Shown here in pieces: positions 47,975 to 57,938 of a DNA stretch of 64,000 nucleotides. How positions within the stretch are numbered: position 1 is the stretch's first letter; each line of letters begins with the position of its first letter. Source of the DNA: Varibaculum cambriense (lineage in GTDB: Bacteria > Actinomycetota > Actinomycetes > Actinomycetales > Actinomycetaceae); the NCBI RefSeq assembly GCF_002848005.1, contig NZ_PKHX01000008.1, forward strand, positions 52,842 through 116,841. The letters run 5' to 3'. The notes under the pieces are model-generated. The model was not told the origin of the DNA. It saw only the letters and a program-made list of their open reading frames with translations, and ran no database searches. Both the position numbers and the translations under genes were made by a program.

Positions 47975-48985
47975 ATGAGTTTTCGCCCCACGCAAGCAGA
48001 TGTAGCCCGCAAGGCGGGAGTGTCACGCGGGTTAGTTTCCCTGGCGTTATCTGATTCCCCGCGGGTTAATGCGGAAACTAAAGCCAACATTCTGCGCGTT
48101 GCCTCTGATATGGGATACGTACGCAATCAAAATGCCGCGTTCTTATCGACCTCCGGAACCGATCTCCTCGGGGTAATCCTGCCCGACCTGCAAAATCCTT
48201 TTTTCGAAGAGGTAGAGGACGCGTTGCGGCTTTCAGCAGAAGAAAACAAATTTTTATCTCTGGTTTCAACTGCACGTCAGGATCCGGAAAAAGAATGGAA
48301 CCTGATAAACCGCTACCAAGAGATGCAAACTATCGGGGTCATTTTGATCTCCCCTGCCTCTTCGCAAGAGCGCCTGGCGCACCTATCGGAAACCTTCCCC
48401 CTGGCGGTGCTGGGGTTAAAGTACGTGGCAGGAAAAATAGACTCTATCCATATGGACGAGGAAGCAGCAGCCCGGCTAGCGATCACTCACCTAGCCGAGT
48501 GTGGATACGACCGTATCTTTTCTTTATCCAGTCCGGAAAGCGTTGATCAAGCAGTAGTGACCCGCCGCAAAGTGCAGCGAGCAGCTTTTGAGAGCCTCCG
48601 CAAAAAGAAAAAGAATTTCCCGGGATTTCAAGCTCTGGTACCAGATCTGGAACCGGGTGAACAGATTCGCCAATGTCTAGAAGGATCGGTGGCCAAGCGG
48701 CCAGCGTTTATTGCCCATAACAACCTGATAGCGATTGAAGCCTGTACCGCGCTGCGCGCCCTGGGAATGGAACCAGGTAAAGACTGTGGGTTAATCACCT
48801 ATGACGACACCTATTTGGGACAGTTAGAAGAGTTTTCGATTACTTCGATCGACCAACATGCAGATCAGTTGGGTGCGCAAGCCGTTACCGCCTTGGCTAA
48901 GCGCTACGCCGCCCCGGGGGATCCCGGACAAGAAATCGCGATTCGTCCCTCTTTGCTGCAACGCGCCACCACCTGTAAAAAGTAG
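47975..48985 (+). CDS. LacI-family repressor
   Basis: 336 residues. The N-terminal HTH QADVARKAGVSRGLVSLALSDSPRVNAET is followed by the periplasmic-binding-like ligand domain (LLGVILPDLQNPFFEEVEDAL). Likely controls the flanking permease/dehydrogenase/isomerase genes through the 16-bp palindrome 160 bp upstream. Inducer probably an inositol or sugar. Confidence 0.88.
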   Translation: MSFRPTQADVARKAGVSRGLVSLALSDSPRVNAETKANILRVASDMGYVRNQNAAFLSTSGTDLLGVILPDLQNPFFEEVEDALRLSAEENKFLSLVSTARQDPEKEWNLINRYQEMQTIGVILISPASSQERLAHLSETFPLAVLGLKYVAGKIDSIHMDEEAAARLAITHLAECGYDRIFSLSSPESVDQAVVTRRKVQRAAFESLRKKKKNFPGFQALVPDLEPGEQIRQCLEGSVAKRPAFIAHNNLIAIEACTALRALGMEPGKDCGLITYDDTYLGQLEEFSITSIDQHADQLGAQAVTALAKRYAAPGDPGQEIAIRPSLLQRATTCKK

Positions 48986-49130
48986 CGCTAAGCGATCCAG
49001 AAGCCAGGGTCCGACTTCCGCCCTCTCCGATTACAAAAAGAAACGTACCCTGATGAGGAGATCGCGCTCAGCCCCGCTCCCAAAAGAACCTCGCGCTCGC
49101 CCTCGTAAATTTGGAAATAAACCCGAATAA

Positions 49131-49183
49131 TAAAAACCCTGGCCTGCCAGCGAACTAACGAATAGTTTGCCGACAGGCCAGGG
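49131..49183 (-). terminator. Terminator of the permease operon
   Basis: Long stem CCCTGGCCTG/CAGGCCAGGG with inner AACTA/TAGTT pairing; the minus strand ends in TTTTTATT. Confidence 0.8.
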
Positions 49184-49204
49184 CGGTAGCTGGGTATATA
49201 GCTA

Positions 49205-50866
49205 TTACTTGGAGTACTTAGCCTCCAGGTTCTGTTCCACCTCTTCCAAGGTGTAGATCTTGGTTTCCGGAACGAACTTAATGTAGAAGCACAACGCAAT
49301 CACGTTGATAATTCCGAAGACCAAGTAGGTACCGGAGCCACCCAGGTTCTCGATCATCCAGGGGAAAGTTCCCGCTACGATGGCGTTGAAAATCCAGAGG
49401 GCGCAAACCGAGATTCCCTGCGAGACCCCGCGGATCTTCGCCGGGAAGATTTCAGACAGCAGCACCCAGTGAATGGTTCCCGACTGTTTGATGAACAGGA
49501 ATACTGATACCAAAATCAGCACCAACCACGGCAAGAAGTTGGGAATATCGCTGGCCACGTTACCGTGGGCATCCATATGGGGCTCAATACCCCAGTAGAA
49601 CACTCCGGCCAGTACCAACAGGGAAATCGCGACCCCGGTTTCTTGGTAGATACCCACGGTACGGCGGTAGAGTTTGGCAATCAGCAAGAAGCCCACTGCG
49701 GATCCAACTGCGGAGAAAGTACCGGTTACCACGTTGAGCATAATGCCTTGACCAGTATCGAAACCGGCGGCGGTTAGGATCTTGGGCATGTACCACATAG
49801 CGGTGTTAATCCCGGTGGTCTGATCGAAGATTCCCAGGAATACCCCGATGATTAGCACTTTACGGGTCCAGGGGGTACTCCAGATCCGGGAGAAGTTCCA
49901 CTGTTCTTCTTCCTCTTCTTTACGGTGCAGTTCGATCATTTCGTTAGTTTCGAACTCTACTTCTTGATCGGTGTCACGCACGCGTTTCAAAGCGCCAATG
50001 GCTTCATAGTAACGCTGGTTAGCGGCATACCAACGGGGAGATTCCGGCATGACCCGCATACCTACCCAGAGGCAGATGGCGGGGATAGTAGCGATTACCA
50101 ACATCCAACGCCAGGCGTTACCGTTACCGCCAGAGAGCACCATGGTTTCGCGGACGGTATCGGAGAGGCCTGATAGACAGTCCCAAGTGTAGGTGCCACC
50201 GGCTTGCACGGCCTTACCGGCATCCGGGGAGCCTTTAGGACAAATAACGCCGGCGCTAATGGCTTTCACGGTTGCTTCGGGTGCGTTATGCGCCTGCGAG
50301 AGGGCGGCGTTACAAATATAGGCAACTAGCTGCCCAAACACGATCATGAACTGGTCTACTGCTACCAGCGGACCGCGGATTCGTTTCGGAGCAGTTTCCG
50401 CTAGATAGAGCGGAACTGAGGAGGACGCGCCGCCTACTGCCCAACCGAGAATGAAGCGGAAGGGGTAAATCACCCATACGTTGGGGCTGAAAGTACAGCC
50501 CAGGGTGCCAACCAGGAAGATGACCGCCAAGACCATAATGTTGGTGCGGCGCCCGATCCGGTCGGTGAGCCAGCCGCCGATTAAGGCACCGAAGGCTGCA
50601 CCGATGGCGAGCATGGCGTTGACCCAACCCTCGTGCAGGGCATCTAGCCCCAGCCCTCCGGCTATATTGTCCATATACATATAGGGCAAAGCGCCGGCGA
50701 TTACTCCGGTGTCATACCCAAATAGCAGCGACCCGAAAGTGGCGGTAGCCGCCAGAATTATGGTGCCGCGATGCGGCCCGGACATGGGGGTCTTGGCCAC
50801 CATCTCTTTAACTTTTTCGGGAGAGGGCGGGGTTGCCAGTTTCTCCTTATAAGCATCATTGCTCAT
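49205..50866 (-). CDS. MFS sugar porter (probable inositol/sugar permease)
   Basis: 553 residues, 12 membrane helices. Sugar-porter motifs: FGYDTGVIAGALPY, GGWLTDRIGRRTNI, PESPRWYAANQRYYEA and the final PETK. A long external loop (about 190-240) with two cysteines is unusual. It shares the locus with inositol-type dehydrogenases, so inositol or a related polyol is the likely substrate. Start ATG 50866. Confidence 0.85.
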   Translation of the reverse strand: MSNDAYKEKLATPPSPEKVKEMVAKTPMSGPHRGTIILAATATFGSLLFGYDTGVIAGALPYMYMDNIAGGLGLDALHEGWVNAMLAIGAAFGALIGGWLTDRIGRRTNIMVLAVIFLVGTLGCTFSPNVWVIYPFRFILGWAVGGASSSVPLYLAETAPKRIRGPLVAVDQFMIVFGQLVAYICNAALSQAHNAPEATVKAISAGVICPKGSPDAGKAVQAGGTYTWDCLSGLSDTVRETMVLSGGNGNAWRWMLVIATIPAICLWVGMRVMPESPRWYAANQRYYEAIGALKRVRDTDQEVEFETNEMIELHRKEEEEEQWNFSRIWSTPWTRKVLIIGVFLGIFDQTTGINTAMWYMPKILTAAGFDTGQGIMLNVVTGTFSAVGSAVGFLLIAKLYRRTVGIYQETGVAISLLVLAGVFYWGIEPHMDAHGNVASDIPNFLPWLVLILVSVFLFIKQSGTIHWVLLSEIFPAKIRGVSQGISVCALWIFNAIVAGTFPWMIENLGGSGTYLVFGIINVIALCFYIKFVPETKIYTLEEVEQNLEAKYSK

Positions 50867-50897
50867 ATTATGTTTTCTCCTTTAAGAGCGATCCAGG

Positions 50898-51908
50898 TTA
50901 TTTGTAGAACTCGGGCTGTTCAATTAATTCCACGGAGACCAGTTTGGACTCCCGTGATTCTAAGGATTCCAGGGCGGCATCCACTACGCAGGTGGCAGCG
51001 TATCCGTCCCAAGAGCTGGAACCGGTGTGGCGATCCTCGCTGGCGGCGTTAATCCACTGCTGCACCTCGCGGTTGAAGGCATCGTGGAAACGGTCGATAT
51101 GGGACTGGCAGATGGCGTTGGCGCGTTCTTGGCTAGAGCGCACATACACTTTTTCTTGATCCCCCAGGTAGGCGGTACCCTGTTCCATTACCGCTTCGCA
51201 CTGAATGTCGTAGCCGTAGCCGATGTTGACGTTTACTTCGTCATCAATCCGGATCCCGGATTCGGTGTACATGACCACTACGATCGGGTCGGTCAGGTGC
51301 TCAAACTTGTAGCTGGTGGAGCGGGGAATATCTACCCGCACGTTCACGATTTCTTCCCCGGTTAGCCAGCGGCAAGTATCGATTTCGTGGATGGCGGTGT
51401 CATCAATCGCCATGGAAGACAGGTAGTTTTCCGGAACTGTGGGGTTGCGGTGACGGCAGTGCACCATGGTGGTTTCGCCCAGCTCTTTGGAGTCCATCTT
51501 GGCTTTCAAAATGCCATAAGACTGGTCAAAGCGACGCATGAACCCAACGGTTACTAGTTTCTTCCCGGCTTTTTGTTCGGCCTCCATAATTTCGCGGCAA
51601 TCTTCTGCCGTGGTTGCCAGCGGCTTTTCGCAAAGCACGTATTTTCCGGCCTCAATCGCCCGGATTACATCGGGCTTGTGTACCCGACCGAAGGTGGCGA
51701 TCAGGACGGCATCTACGTTCGGATCGGCGATTAGTTCTTCGCCGGAGCCGTAGGCTTTACCGCCAACTTTTTCCGCTACTTCTTTGGCGGCATCTAGGTT
51801 CAGATCGGCGACCGCTACAATCTTGCCGCCGGTCAGTTCGTTTTCGATCCGTTCCACGTGAGCACGTCCCATGCCCCCCGCACCGATCAAGCCAATATTT
51901 AATGTCAT
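50898..51908 (-). CDS. Inositol 2-dehydrogenase-like Gfo/Idh oxidoreductase
   Basis: 336 residues. GLIGAGGMGRAHVERI, YVLCEKPLATT near 96 and DDTAIHEIDTCRWLTGEE near 170 match the myo-inositol dehydrogenase (IolG) group, including the DxxxHxxD active-site pattern. It oxidises inositol to inosose with NAD. In the same direction as the permease and the isomerase, with short gaps. Confidence 0.82.
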   Translation of the reverse strand: MTLNIGLIGAGGMGRAHVERIENELTGGKIVAVADLNLDAAKEVAEKVGGKAYGSGEELIADPNVDAVLIATFGRVHKPDVIRAIEAGKYVLCEKPLATTAEDCREIMEAEQKAGKKLVTVGFMRRFDQSYGILKAKMDSKELGETTMVHCRHRNPTVPENYLSSMAIDDTAIHEIDTCRWLTGEEIVNVRVDIPRSTSYKFEHLTDPIVVVMYTESGIRIDDEVNVNIGYGYDIQCEAVMEQGTAYLGDQEKVYVRSSQERANAICQSHIDRFHDAFNREVQQWINAASEDRHTGSSSWDGYAATCVVDAALESLESRESKLVSVELIEQPEFYK

Positions 51909-52040
51909 TTTTCTCCCCTATGAGTGATTTGCCTGGTGGCTTCAGTGCGCCCAGGCGCGACTTCACAGCCGCTGAATGGAGATGCCGGCGGGAGCGGAAT
52001 AATCACTCCGCTCCCGCGGCATCGGGTAAGTGATGGATAG

Positions 52041-52976
52041 TTACTTCAGACCCAGCCCGCAGCTGGCCAGGTATTCCCGCATGTTAATGGCGTTCTGCTT
52101 CGGGAATGAGGGCTCGCACGGGTAGCAGTCCTGCTCGCAAATGCAGTAGATTTCGCGATCTAATTCCGCGAGCGCGTCCACGAACTCATGCATTTCCGGC
52201 AGCCCGGCAGGAGGACATACCGATGCGCCTTTAGCCACGGCCTCGCCGAAGGGCCAGTCCTTTTCGTGCGCCTCTTTGGTGATGGCTTCATCGAAAGCCT
52301 TGATATGTACGTAGGTGATCCGCTCCGGGTATTTCTTGATCAGTTCTACCGGGTCGCCGCCGCCGTAAACCACGTGACCGGAATCGAGGCAGAGGTTTAC
52401 GTACTTGGGGTCAGTAGCGTCAAAGATACGCGCGATTTCCTCGGGGGTTTCGATATGGGAATCGCCGTGGGGGTGCAGCACCATCTTCAGGCCGTATTCA
52501 TCCAACAGCATTTGCCCGAGGGCGTTGGCGTGCTCTACATAGAGCTTCCAGGCATCATCGGACAGGACTCGGTCATCTGTCCATTCCCAGGTCTTGTCGT
52601 CGCGGTATAGCGGGGGGAGGTGCACGATGTATTCGGCGCCGACTGCCGCGTGGGTTTCGGCGATGGCGCGGAAGGTTTTCAAAGTTTCCGGCCAGGCTTC
52701 GGCCTTGTGGAGAATCCCCCAGCCAGTGCCGGCGACTACCTTCATTCCGAATTCATCGCACCATTTTTGTAGTTCTTTGGGATCGGTGGGGAAATAACCG
52801 AATGGCCCGGTTTCGATGATCTCGAAGCCGGCTTCTGCCATTTCTTCCCAGGCTTGCCGAGGATCCATTTGCTTTTCGTCCTCGGGGAACCATACTCCCC
52901 ACTGGTCGGGGCAGACCCCGATGAACAATTTGGAATATTTGGGATCGTTGGTATTTATTGCTTTACTCTGCGCCAT
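52041..52976 (-). CDS. Sugar isomerase/epimerase (IolE-like)
   Basis: 311 residues. FIGVCPDQWGVWF, GFEIIETGPFGYFP, MVLHPHGDSHIET, VNLCLDSGHVVYGGGD and RITYVHIKAFD give the metal-binding TIM-barrel pattern shared with inosose dehydratase (IolE). It probably takes the dehydrogenase product onward. First gene of the operon with permease and dehydrogenase. Confidence 0.8.
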   Translation of the reverse strand: MAQSKAINTNDPKYSKLFIGVCPDQWGVWFPEDEKQMDPRQAWEEMAEAGFEIIETGPFGYFPTDPKELQKWCDEFGMKVVAGTGWGILHKAEAWPETLKTFRAIAETHAAVGAEYIVHLPPLYRDDKTWEWTDDRVLSDDAWKLYVEHANALGQMLLDEYGLKMVLHPHGDSHIETPEEIARIFDATDPKYVNLCLDSGHVVYGGGDPVELIKKYPERITYVHIKAFDEAITKEAHEKDWPFGEAVAKGASVCPPAGLPEMHEFVDALAELDREIYCICEQDCYPCEPSFPKQNAINMREYLASCGLGLK

Positions 52977-53085
52977 CGCAGTGTCCTTTCCTCCGCCTTA
53001 CCAGCTGCTCCGCCGGCGTATTTGGCTGCAGGATCGCCGATAGTGCTACCGGTCTCCTGCTATCTACTCATTTACCAAAAACCTT

Positions 53086-53101
53086 ACCGAATCGGTTCGG
53101 T
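53086..53101. promoter_or_regulatory. Imperfect palindrome upstream of the isomerase operon
   Basis: ACCGAATCGGTTCGGT: arms ACCGAA/TTCGGT around TCGG. Candidate LacI-type site 110 bp before the isomerase start. The rest of 52977-53371 holds no gene I can support. Confidence 0.5.
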
Positions 53102-53371
53102 ACTGCCACGATAGCCGACAAAATCGTTTCGGTCAAGAGGCTCAGCGAAATTGTCCCGACAATTATTTGAGCAGGTGAACTGACATTAGAACACCTTTGT
53201 AAGCTTCCGCAGGTAGCTCGGGATAGATTGGGGGGCGGTTGGTGGCTCGCCGGTTTAGCGGCGTGAAACGGAAGCGGGTAGGGCTAAATAGAAGCGGGCG
53301 GAGTCAATGTTTTTGTGGGTTGCTGCCCGAGCGGTAGACCAGCTTTACCCATTTGGCTTTATTCATTAGGG

Positions 53372-53806
53372 TTAGCTGTTCTCGCTTGGCTGCTGAGGTG
53401 CGTTATCACCGCTGACGCGGGTAACGGTTTCAGTGGGGTTACCACTTACAGCGGAGGGAACTCGTTTCTCGTCCTCCCCGAGAACGGTATGGGTGATTGC
53501 TACTTCCCGGGCGAGCTTTGTCAGGCGCCGCTCCGCGGCATTACGCTGCTTAGCCTGCATCAACATATTGTAAAGAACCACTATTACCAGCCCGTACAGC
53601 AGAAGGTCAGCGCCACGTCCAACCCCTACAAAGCGTGCAACCGTAGTGGTAATCCCGGGAAAAATCACCACTACTACTGCGGCAACCGCAAAAAGTAGAA
53701 TCCCCAGGCGACGCCAAGCGGTCTGTTTTGCCCCCAAGTTGGCCTTAAACATATAGAGGGAAAGAAGCAACACCAAAATAATCAGCAGGATTTTTATTAG
53801 CATCAT
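53372..53806 (-). CDS. DUF2304 membrane protein
   Basis: 144 residues with two to three helices (ILLIILVLLLSLYMF; LGILLFAVAAVVVVIF; LLLYGLVIVVLYNML) and a short helix RNAAERRLTKLAREVAI. This is the DUF2304 layout; members sit beside GT2 glycosyltransferases in polysaccharide loci. Six bp downstream of the GT2 gene. The C-terminal tail is low-complexity. Confidence 0.82.
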   Translation of the reverse strand: MMLIKILLIILVLLLSLYMFKANLGAKQTAWRRLGILLFAVAAVVVVIFPGITTTVARFVGVGRGADLLLYGLVIVVLYNMLMQAKQRNAAERRLTKLAREVAITHTVLGEDEKRVPSAVSGNPTETVTRVSGDNAPQQPSENS

Positions 53807-53812
53807 TCGCCC

Positions 53813-54487
53813 CTATTTGATCAGCAACTCGGTGAGGATATTTATGGAGTTAAGCAGGGATTGCCCCTTGGCTTTGGAGTAATCGGTATAGCGGATAAAT
53901 ACGCTGTGCTCTGCCCACGGCAGTCCGGTTTTCGCCAGTTGCGCCACAATTTCAGAAGCATGCGCCATCCGATTTTGCAGCAGGTTTACTTGCTCGAAGG
54001 CATCTCGGCGCAGCACCCGCAGCCCGTTATGAGCATCGGTGAGCTGCAATCCGGTGCGGCGGGCAGTCACCCGCGCCGCAGTTTTTAGCACCAGGCGTTT
54101 CATCCAACCGACCTGGGTTTGGGAAGATAAAAACCGCGACCCGAAAACTATCGCCAAGTTTTCTTTTTCGGCTTGCTCCACCATCGCCAGTCCGTCCTCT
54201 ACCCGGTGTTGCCCGTCGGCGTCAAAAGTCAGCAAGTATTTCGCCGGAGTGAATCCCCGCACGTACTCGATTCCGGTTTGCAGTCCCGCACCTTGCCCTA
54301 GATTCACGGGGTGGCGGATAACCGTGGCACCGGCAGCCGCCGCGACCGCGGCTGATCTATCCCGAGAACCGTCATCTATGCAGACCACACGGGGAAAGGT
54401 GGGGAGCAGATCTTTAACTACTTGCCCGATCACCTGGTCTTCGTTATAAACGGGAATGATGACCCAGGTGTCATCTCTAGCTGTCAT
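53813..54487 (-). CDS. GT2 glycosyltransferase (dolichyl-phosphate mannose synthase-like)
   Basis: 224 residues. VIIPVYNEDQVIGQVVKDLL, the nucleotide-sugar-binding VCIDDGSRD and the metal-binding LLTFDADGQH are GT-A signatures. It likely loads a lipid carrier or extends a glycan; the DUF2304 partner may anchor it. Confidence 0.87.
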   Translation of the reverse strand: MTARDDTWVIIPVYNEDQVIGQVVKDLLPTFPRVVCIDDGSRDRSAAVAAAAGATVIRHPVNLGQGAGLQTGIEYVRGFTPAKYLLTFDADGQHRVEDGLAMVEQAEKENLAIVFGSRFLSSQTQVGWMKRLVLKTAARVTARRTGLQLTDAHNGLRVLRRDAFEQVNLLQNRMAHASEIVAQLAKTGLPWAEHSVFIRYTDYSKAKGQSLLNSINILTELLIK

Positions 54488-54581
54488 AGTCTGCTATTAC
54501 CTTTTCCGCGAGGATTCGTTGCTTCTCCTAGAATAGCAAGCATTCAGGACTTTTCTTATAGGCGCCAGGTACACTCGCGCT

Positions 54582-54587
54582 TATAAT
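54582..54587 (+). promoter_or_regulatory. Likely -10 box of the aminotransferase operon
   Basis: TATAAT 82 bp before the aminotransferase ATG; no convincing -35. Confidence 0.45.
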
Positions 54588-54669
54588 GAGATTGGATCAA
54601 GGGAAGCCAGCCGATGATCATCAGGCGTGAAGAGCTATCCCACACCAGACCCAGGAGGTTACTTAACTA

Positions 54670-55776
54670 ATGACTGCAGAGTTTATTCCCGCCGCGAAAC
54701 CCATTATTGGCGATAAAGAACGCGCCGCGGTAGATGCGGTTCTAAAATCCGGCATGGTGGCGCAAGGCCCGCGGGTTGCAGAATTCGAAGAAAAGTTCAC
54801 CGCCCAAATGGCAAGTGGTAATGGCCAACAGTCAGTAATGGTTAACTCGGGCACTTCCGCTTTGCATGTGGGACAGCTGGCTGCCGGGATTAAACCTGGC
54901 GACGAAGTAATCGTTCCCTCCTTTACTTTCGCGGCCACCGGGAACTCGGTAGCGATTATTGGAGCCACCCCGGTTTTCGCCGATATTGAGGATGACTATT
55001 TCTGCCTGGATCCCGAATCGATTGAAGCCTCCATCACCCCGAAGACCCGCGCTATCTTGCCGGTGCACCTTTACGGACACCCGGCAAACATGACCGCCAT
55101 CATGGATATTGCTAAGCGTCACGACCTCCTAGTTTTCGAGGACGCCTGCCAAGCTCACGGCGCTACTTGGAACGGACAGCAGGTAGGTACTTTCGGGGCT
55201 TTCGGAGCCTTCAGCTTCTACCCCACCAAGAATATGACCGCCGGCGAGGGCGGGGCGATCACCACTGGAGATGCCGAACTCGCCCGTGAAGCCCGGATGA
55301 TTCGTAACCAGGGCATGGAAAAGCGCTATGCGAACGAACTGGTGGGACTGAACAACCGGATGACCGATATTAACGCCGCCATCGGCCTAGCGCAGCTGTC
55401 TCAAGTTGCAGGTTGGATGGAAAAGCGCCGCGCCAACGCCAAGTTCCTAAACGAAAACCTGCAGGGAGTTAAGGTTCCGCCAGTAGCCCCAGAAGCTGAG
55501 CACGTGTATCACCAGTACACTATCCGGGTAAGCGAAGACCGCGACGGTTTTGCGGCTGCTCTGAAAGATGAATACCAGGTTGGTTCCGGCGTGTACTACC
55601 CGATTCCTAACCACCGCCTGCCCTCTCTCGCTCCCTACGCCAAAGGTTTGGAACTTCCCCACACCGAAAAGGCCGCGAAAGAATGCCTATCCCTACCGGT
55701 GCACCCCTCCCTCTCGCAAGACGATCTGGAGCGCATTGTGGAAGCAGTCAACAAACTGGCCAAGGCGGGTGCATAA
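54670..55776 (+). CDS. DegT/DnrJ/EryC1 aminotransferase (WbpE-like)
   Basis: 368 residues. PLP-enzyme features: SGTSALHVGQLA, FEDACQAHGATWNGQQVGTFG and FSFYPTKNMTAGEGG with the Schiff-base lysine. It transfers an amino group to a keto-sugar nucleotide. With the following dehydrogenase and epimerase and the acetyltransferase at 61949 it fits the UDP-ManNAc3NAcA pathway. ATG 54670 after AGGAGG. Confidence 0.88.
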   Translation: MTAEFIPAAKPIIGDKERAAVDAVLKSGMVAQGPRVAEFEEKFTAQMASGNGQQSVMVNSGTSALHVGQLAAGIKPGDEVIVPSFTFAATGNSVAIIGATPVFADIEDDYFCLDPESIEASITPKTRAILPVHLYGHPANMTAIMDIAKRHDLLVFEDACQAHGATWNGQQVGTFGAFGAFSFYPTKNMTAGEGGAITTGDAELAREARMIRNQGMEKRYANELVGLNNRMTDINAAIGLAQLSQVAGWMEKRRANAKFLNENLQGVKVPPVAPEAEHVYHQYTIRVSEDRDGFAAALKDEYQVGSGVYYPIPNHRLPSLAPYAKGLELPHTEKAAKECLSLPVHPSLSQDDLERIVEAVNKLAKAGA

Positions 55777-55779
55777 AGC

Positions 55780-56748
55780 ATGGCGAACCTGCGATACGGA
55801 ATTATCGGTATCGGCTCGATGGGCCGGCACCACGTACGTAATATCCGCGAACTGCCCGGCGTTGACCTGGTAGCGATGGCCGACCCGGCTGGGGACAAGT
55901 TCGGGGTTTCCAAAGGGATGGAAGTCCTCCCCAACATTGATGCCCTGATTGCCCAAGGGCTGGACGCATGCGTAGTAGCAGTCCCAACCGTTTTCCACGA
56001 GGAAACCGCGTTGAAACTAGCCGAGGCCGGGGTACATACCATGGTAGAAAAACCGCTTTCGACCGACGCAGAATCCGGGGAACGGATCGTGAAAGCGTTC
56101 GCGGATGCCTCTTTAATCGGAGCCGTAGGGTACGTGGAACGCTGCAACCCCGCCCTCCTAGAAATGAAGAAACGGATCTCTGCGGGACAATTGGGAGAGG
56201 TTTACCAGATTTCCACCCGCCGCCAGTCCCCGTTCCCGGCCCGAATCTCGGATGTGGGGGTAGTCAAAGACTTAGCTACCCACGATGTGGATTTAACTGC
56301 TTGGGTAGCCGGATCAAACTATGCGTCAGTTTCCGCGGTAACCGCTTACCGGTCAGGCCGCGAAAATGAAGACATGGTCAATGTGGTTGGCAAACTGAAA
56401 AACGGAGTACTGGTAAACAACCTGGTGAACTGGCTTTGCCCTTTCAAAGATCGCAAAACTATTGTGATTGGCGAAAAGGGCGCCCTGGTGGCCGACACTA
56501 TGATGGGTGACCTCACCTTCTACCGAAACGGGTCGATTCCGGTGGAATGGACCCAGGTTGCTAACTTCCGGGGAGTTTCCGAAGGCGAAATGACCCGCTA
56601 CGAGCTCACCAAACGGGAGCCACTACGAGTAGAACACGAACACTTCCGGGACGCCATTTTAGGCAAAGGCAACGAGCATGTCTCCATGTCTGAGGCGCTA
56701 CAAGCCCTGAAAGTCGTGGAAGAAATCCTGGAGTCAGCTCGGCGGTAA
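55780..56748 (+). CDS. Gfo/Idh dehydrogenase (WbpB/WlbA-like)
   Basis: 322 residues. GIIGIGSMGRHHVRNI Rossmann motif, HTMVEKPLSTDAESG and DLATHDVDLTAW. In the WbpB/E system this enzyme oxidises UDP-GlcNAcA at C3 for the aminotransferase. It starts 3 bp after the aminotransferase stop and ends against the epimerase start (TAAATG). Confidence 0.82.
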   Translation: MANLRYGIIGIGSMGRHHVRNIRELPGVDLVAMADPAGDKFGVSKGMEVLPNIDALIAQGLDACVVAVPTVFHEETALKLAEAGVHTMVEKPLSTDAESGERIVKAFADASLIGAVGYVERCNPALLEMKKRISAGQLGEVYQISTRRQSPFPARISDVGVVKDLATHDVDLTAWVAGSNYASVSAVTAYRSGRENEDMVNVVGKLKNGVLVNNLVNWLCPFKDRKTIVIGEKGALVADTMMGDLTFYRNGSIPVEWTQVANFRGVSEGEMTRYELTKREPLRVEHEHFRDAILGKGNEHVSMSEALQALKVVEEILESARR

Positions 56749-57828
56749 ATGGATAAGGATATGAAAGTTATTTCGGTAGTTGGTGCCCGCCCCCAGTTCG
56801 TTAAACTTGCCCCCATCGCAAAAGCGATGGAAAAACAGGGTGTGGAACACATCATTGTCCACACCGGGCAACATTATGACCCGATGCTATCGGACGTGTT
56901 CTTCCGTGACCTAGGTATCCCCTCTCCTGATGAGCATTTGGGGATAGGCAGCGGAAACCACGGAGAACAAACCGGAAAAATGTTGATCGCAATCGAACCG
57001 ATCTTGCAGAAATATCAACCGGATTGGGTTTTAGTTTACGGAGACACTAACTCTACTCTCGCTGCCGCCGTGGCAGCAGTAAAGCTACACCTACCGCTCG
57101 CCCATTTAGAGGCAGGGCTGCGCTCTTTTAATCGCCGGATGCCCGAAGAACACAACCGAGTATTAACCGACCACGCCGCTGACCTGTTACTAGCTCCCAC
57201 AGCGGTTGCCGCCGAACATTTACATCACGAAGGGCTAGCGGAGCGCACCGTAGTAGTCGGAGACGTAATGACCGACGTAGTTCTGCAGGTGAAAGAACAG
57301 GTCAAAGATAAGCCCTCCCCGATTATGGAAGAGTTTGGTTTTCCTGAGGGTGCCTATCGGCTCGCCACCATTCACCGCCCCGATAACACTGACGATAAAG
57401 CCCGCCTTGAACAGATCCTTAATTCCTTGGCTGACCTAGATTTACCGACAGTTATTTTGGCGCACCCGCGGCTGGTAGCAAAATGCAAAGAACACGGTAT
57501 TGAACTGGGACGCAGGAATTTACTTGCACATCGCCCTCTCGCCTATCCGGAGCTGGTAGCCTCTGCCCTGCATTCGGCGGGCGTAGTAACAGATTCGGGG
57601 GGGCTGCAAAAAGAAGCGTTCTTGCTGGGAACCATGTGTACTACGGTGCGTCCGGAAACTGAATGGGTAGAGACCGTAGAACTTGGGTGGAACCAGCTAG
57701 TTGAGCCAGGAGACGCCCTAGTAAAAGCTGCCCAGCGTCCCCAGGCGAAAACCACAAACAAAACCCCTTATGGTGATGGTAAAGCGGCCGAAAAAGTTGC
57801 AGCTACACTTTTAACTCATTTGTTTTAG
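56749..57828 (+). CDS. UDP-GlcNAc-type 2-epimerase (WecB/WbpI-like)
   Basis: 359 residues. GARPQFVKLAPIAKAM, HTGQHYDPMLSDVFFRDL, VYGDTNSTLAAAVAA, HLEAGLRSFNRRMPEEHNR and VVTDSGGLQKEAFLLG are the family signatures. It inverts C2 of a UDP-HexNAc sugar; in this context the acetylated diamino-uronic acid is a likely substrate. A second ATG lies 12 nt in. Confidence 0.9.
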   Translation: MDKDMKVISVVGARPQFVKLAPIAKAMEKQGVEHIIVHTGQHYDPMLSDVFFRDLGIPSPDEHLGIGSGNHGEQTGKMLIAIEPILQKYQPDWVLVYGDTNSTLAAAVAAVKLHLPLAHLEAGLRSFNRRMPEEHNRVLTDHAADLLLAPTAVAAEHLHHEGLAERTVVVGDVMTDVVLQVKEQVKDKPSPIMEEFGFPEGAYRLATIHRPDNTDDKARLEQILNSLADLDLPTVILAHPRLVAKCKEHGIELGRRNLLAHRPLAYPELVASALHSAGVVTDSGGLQKEAFLLGTMCTTVRPETEWVETVELGWNQLVEPGDALVKAAQRPQAKTTNKTPYGDGKAAEKVAATLLTHLF

Positions 57829-57938
57829 TGTCTATATTTGTCGTTTACGTAGTTGTTTTAAGGAAAGTAAGTGGACTACACCCTACGACTCGCAGCAGTA
57901 GCATCCTTTGATTAAATAGGTTCGATATATTTGAGAAT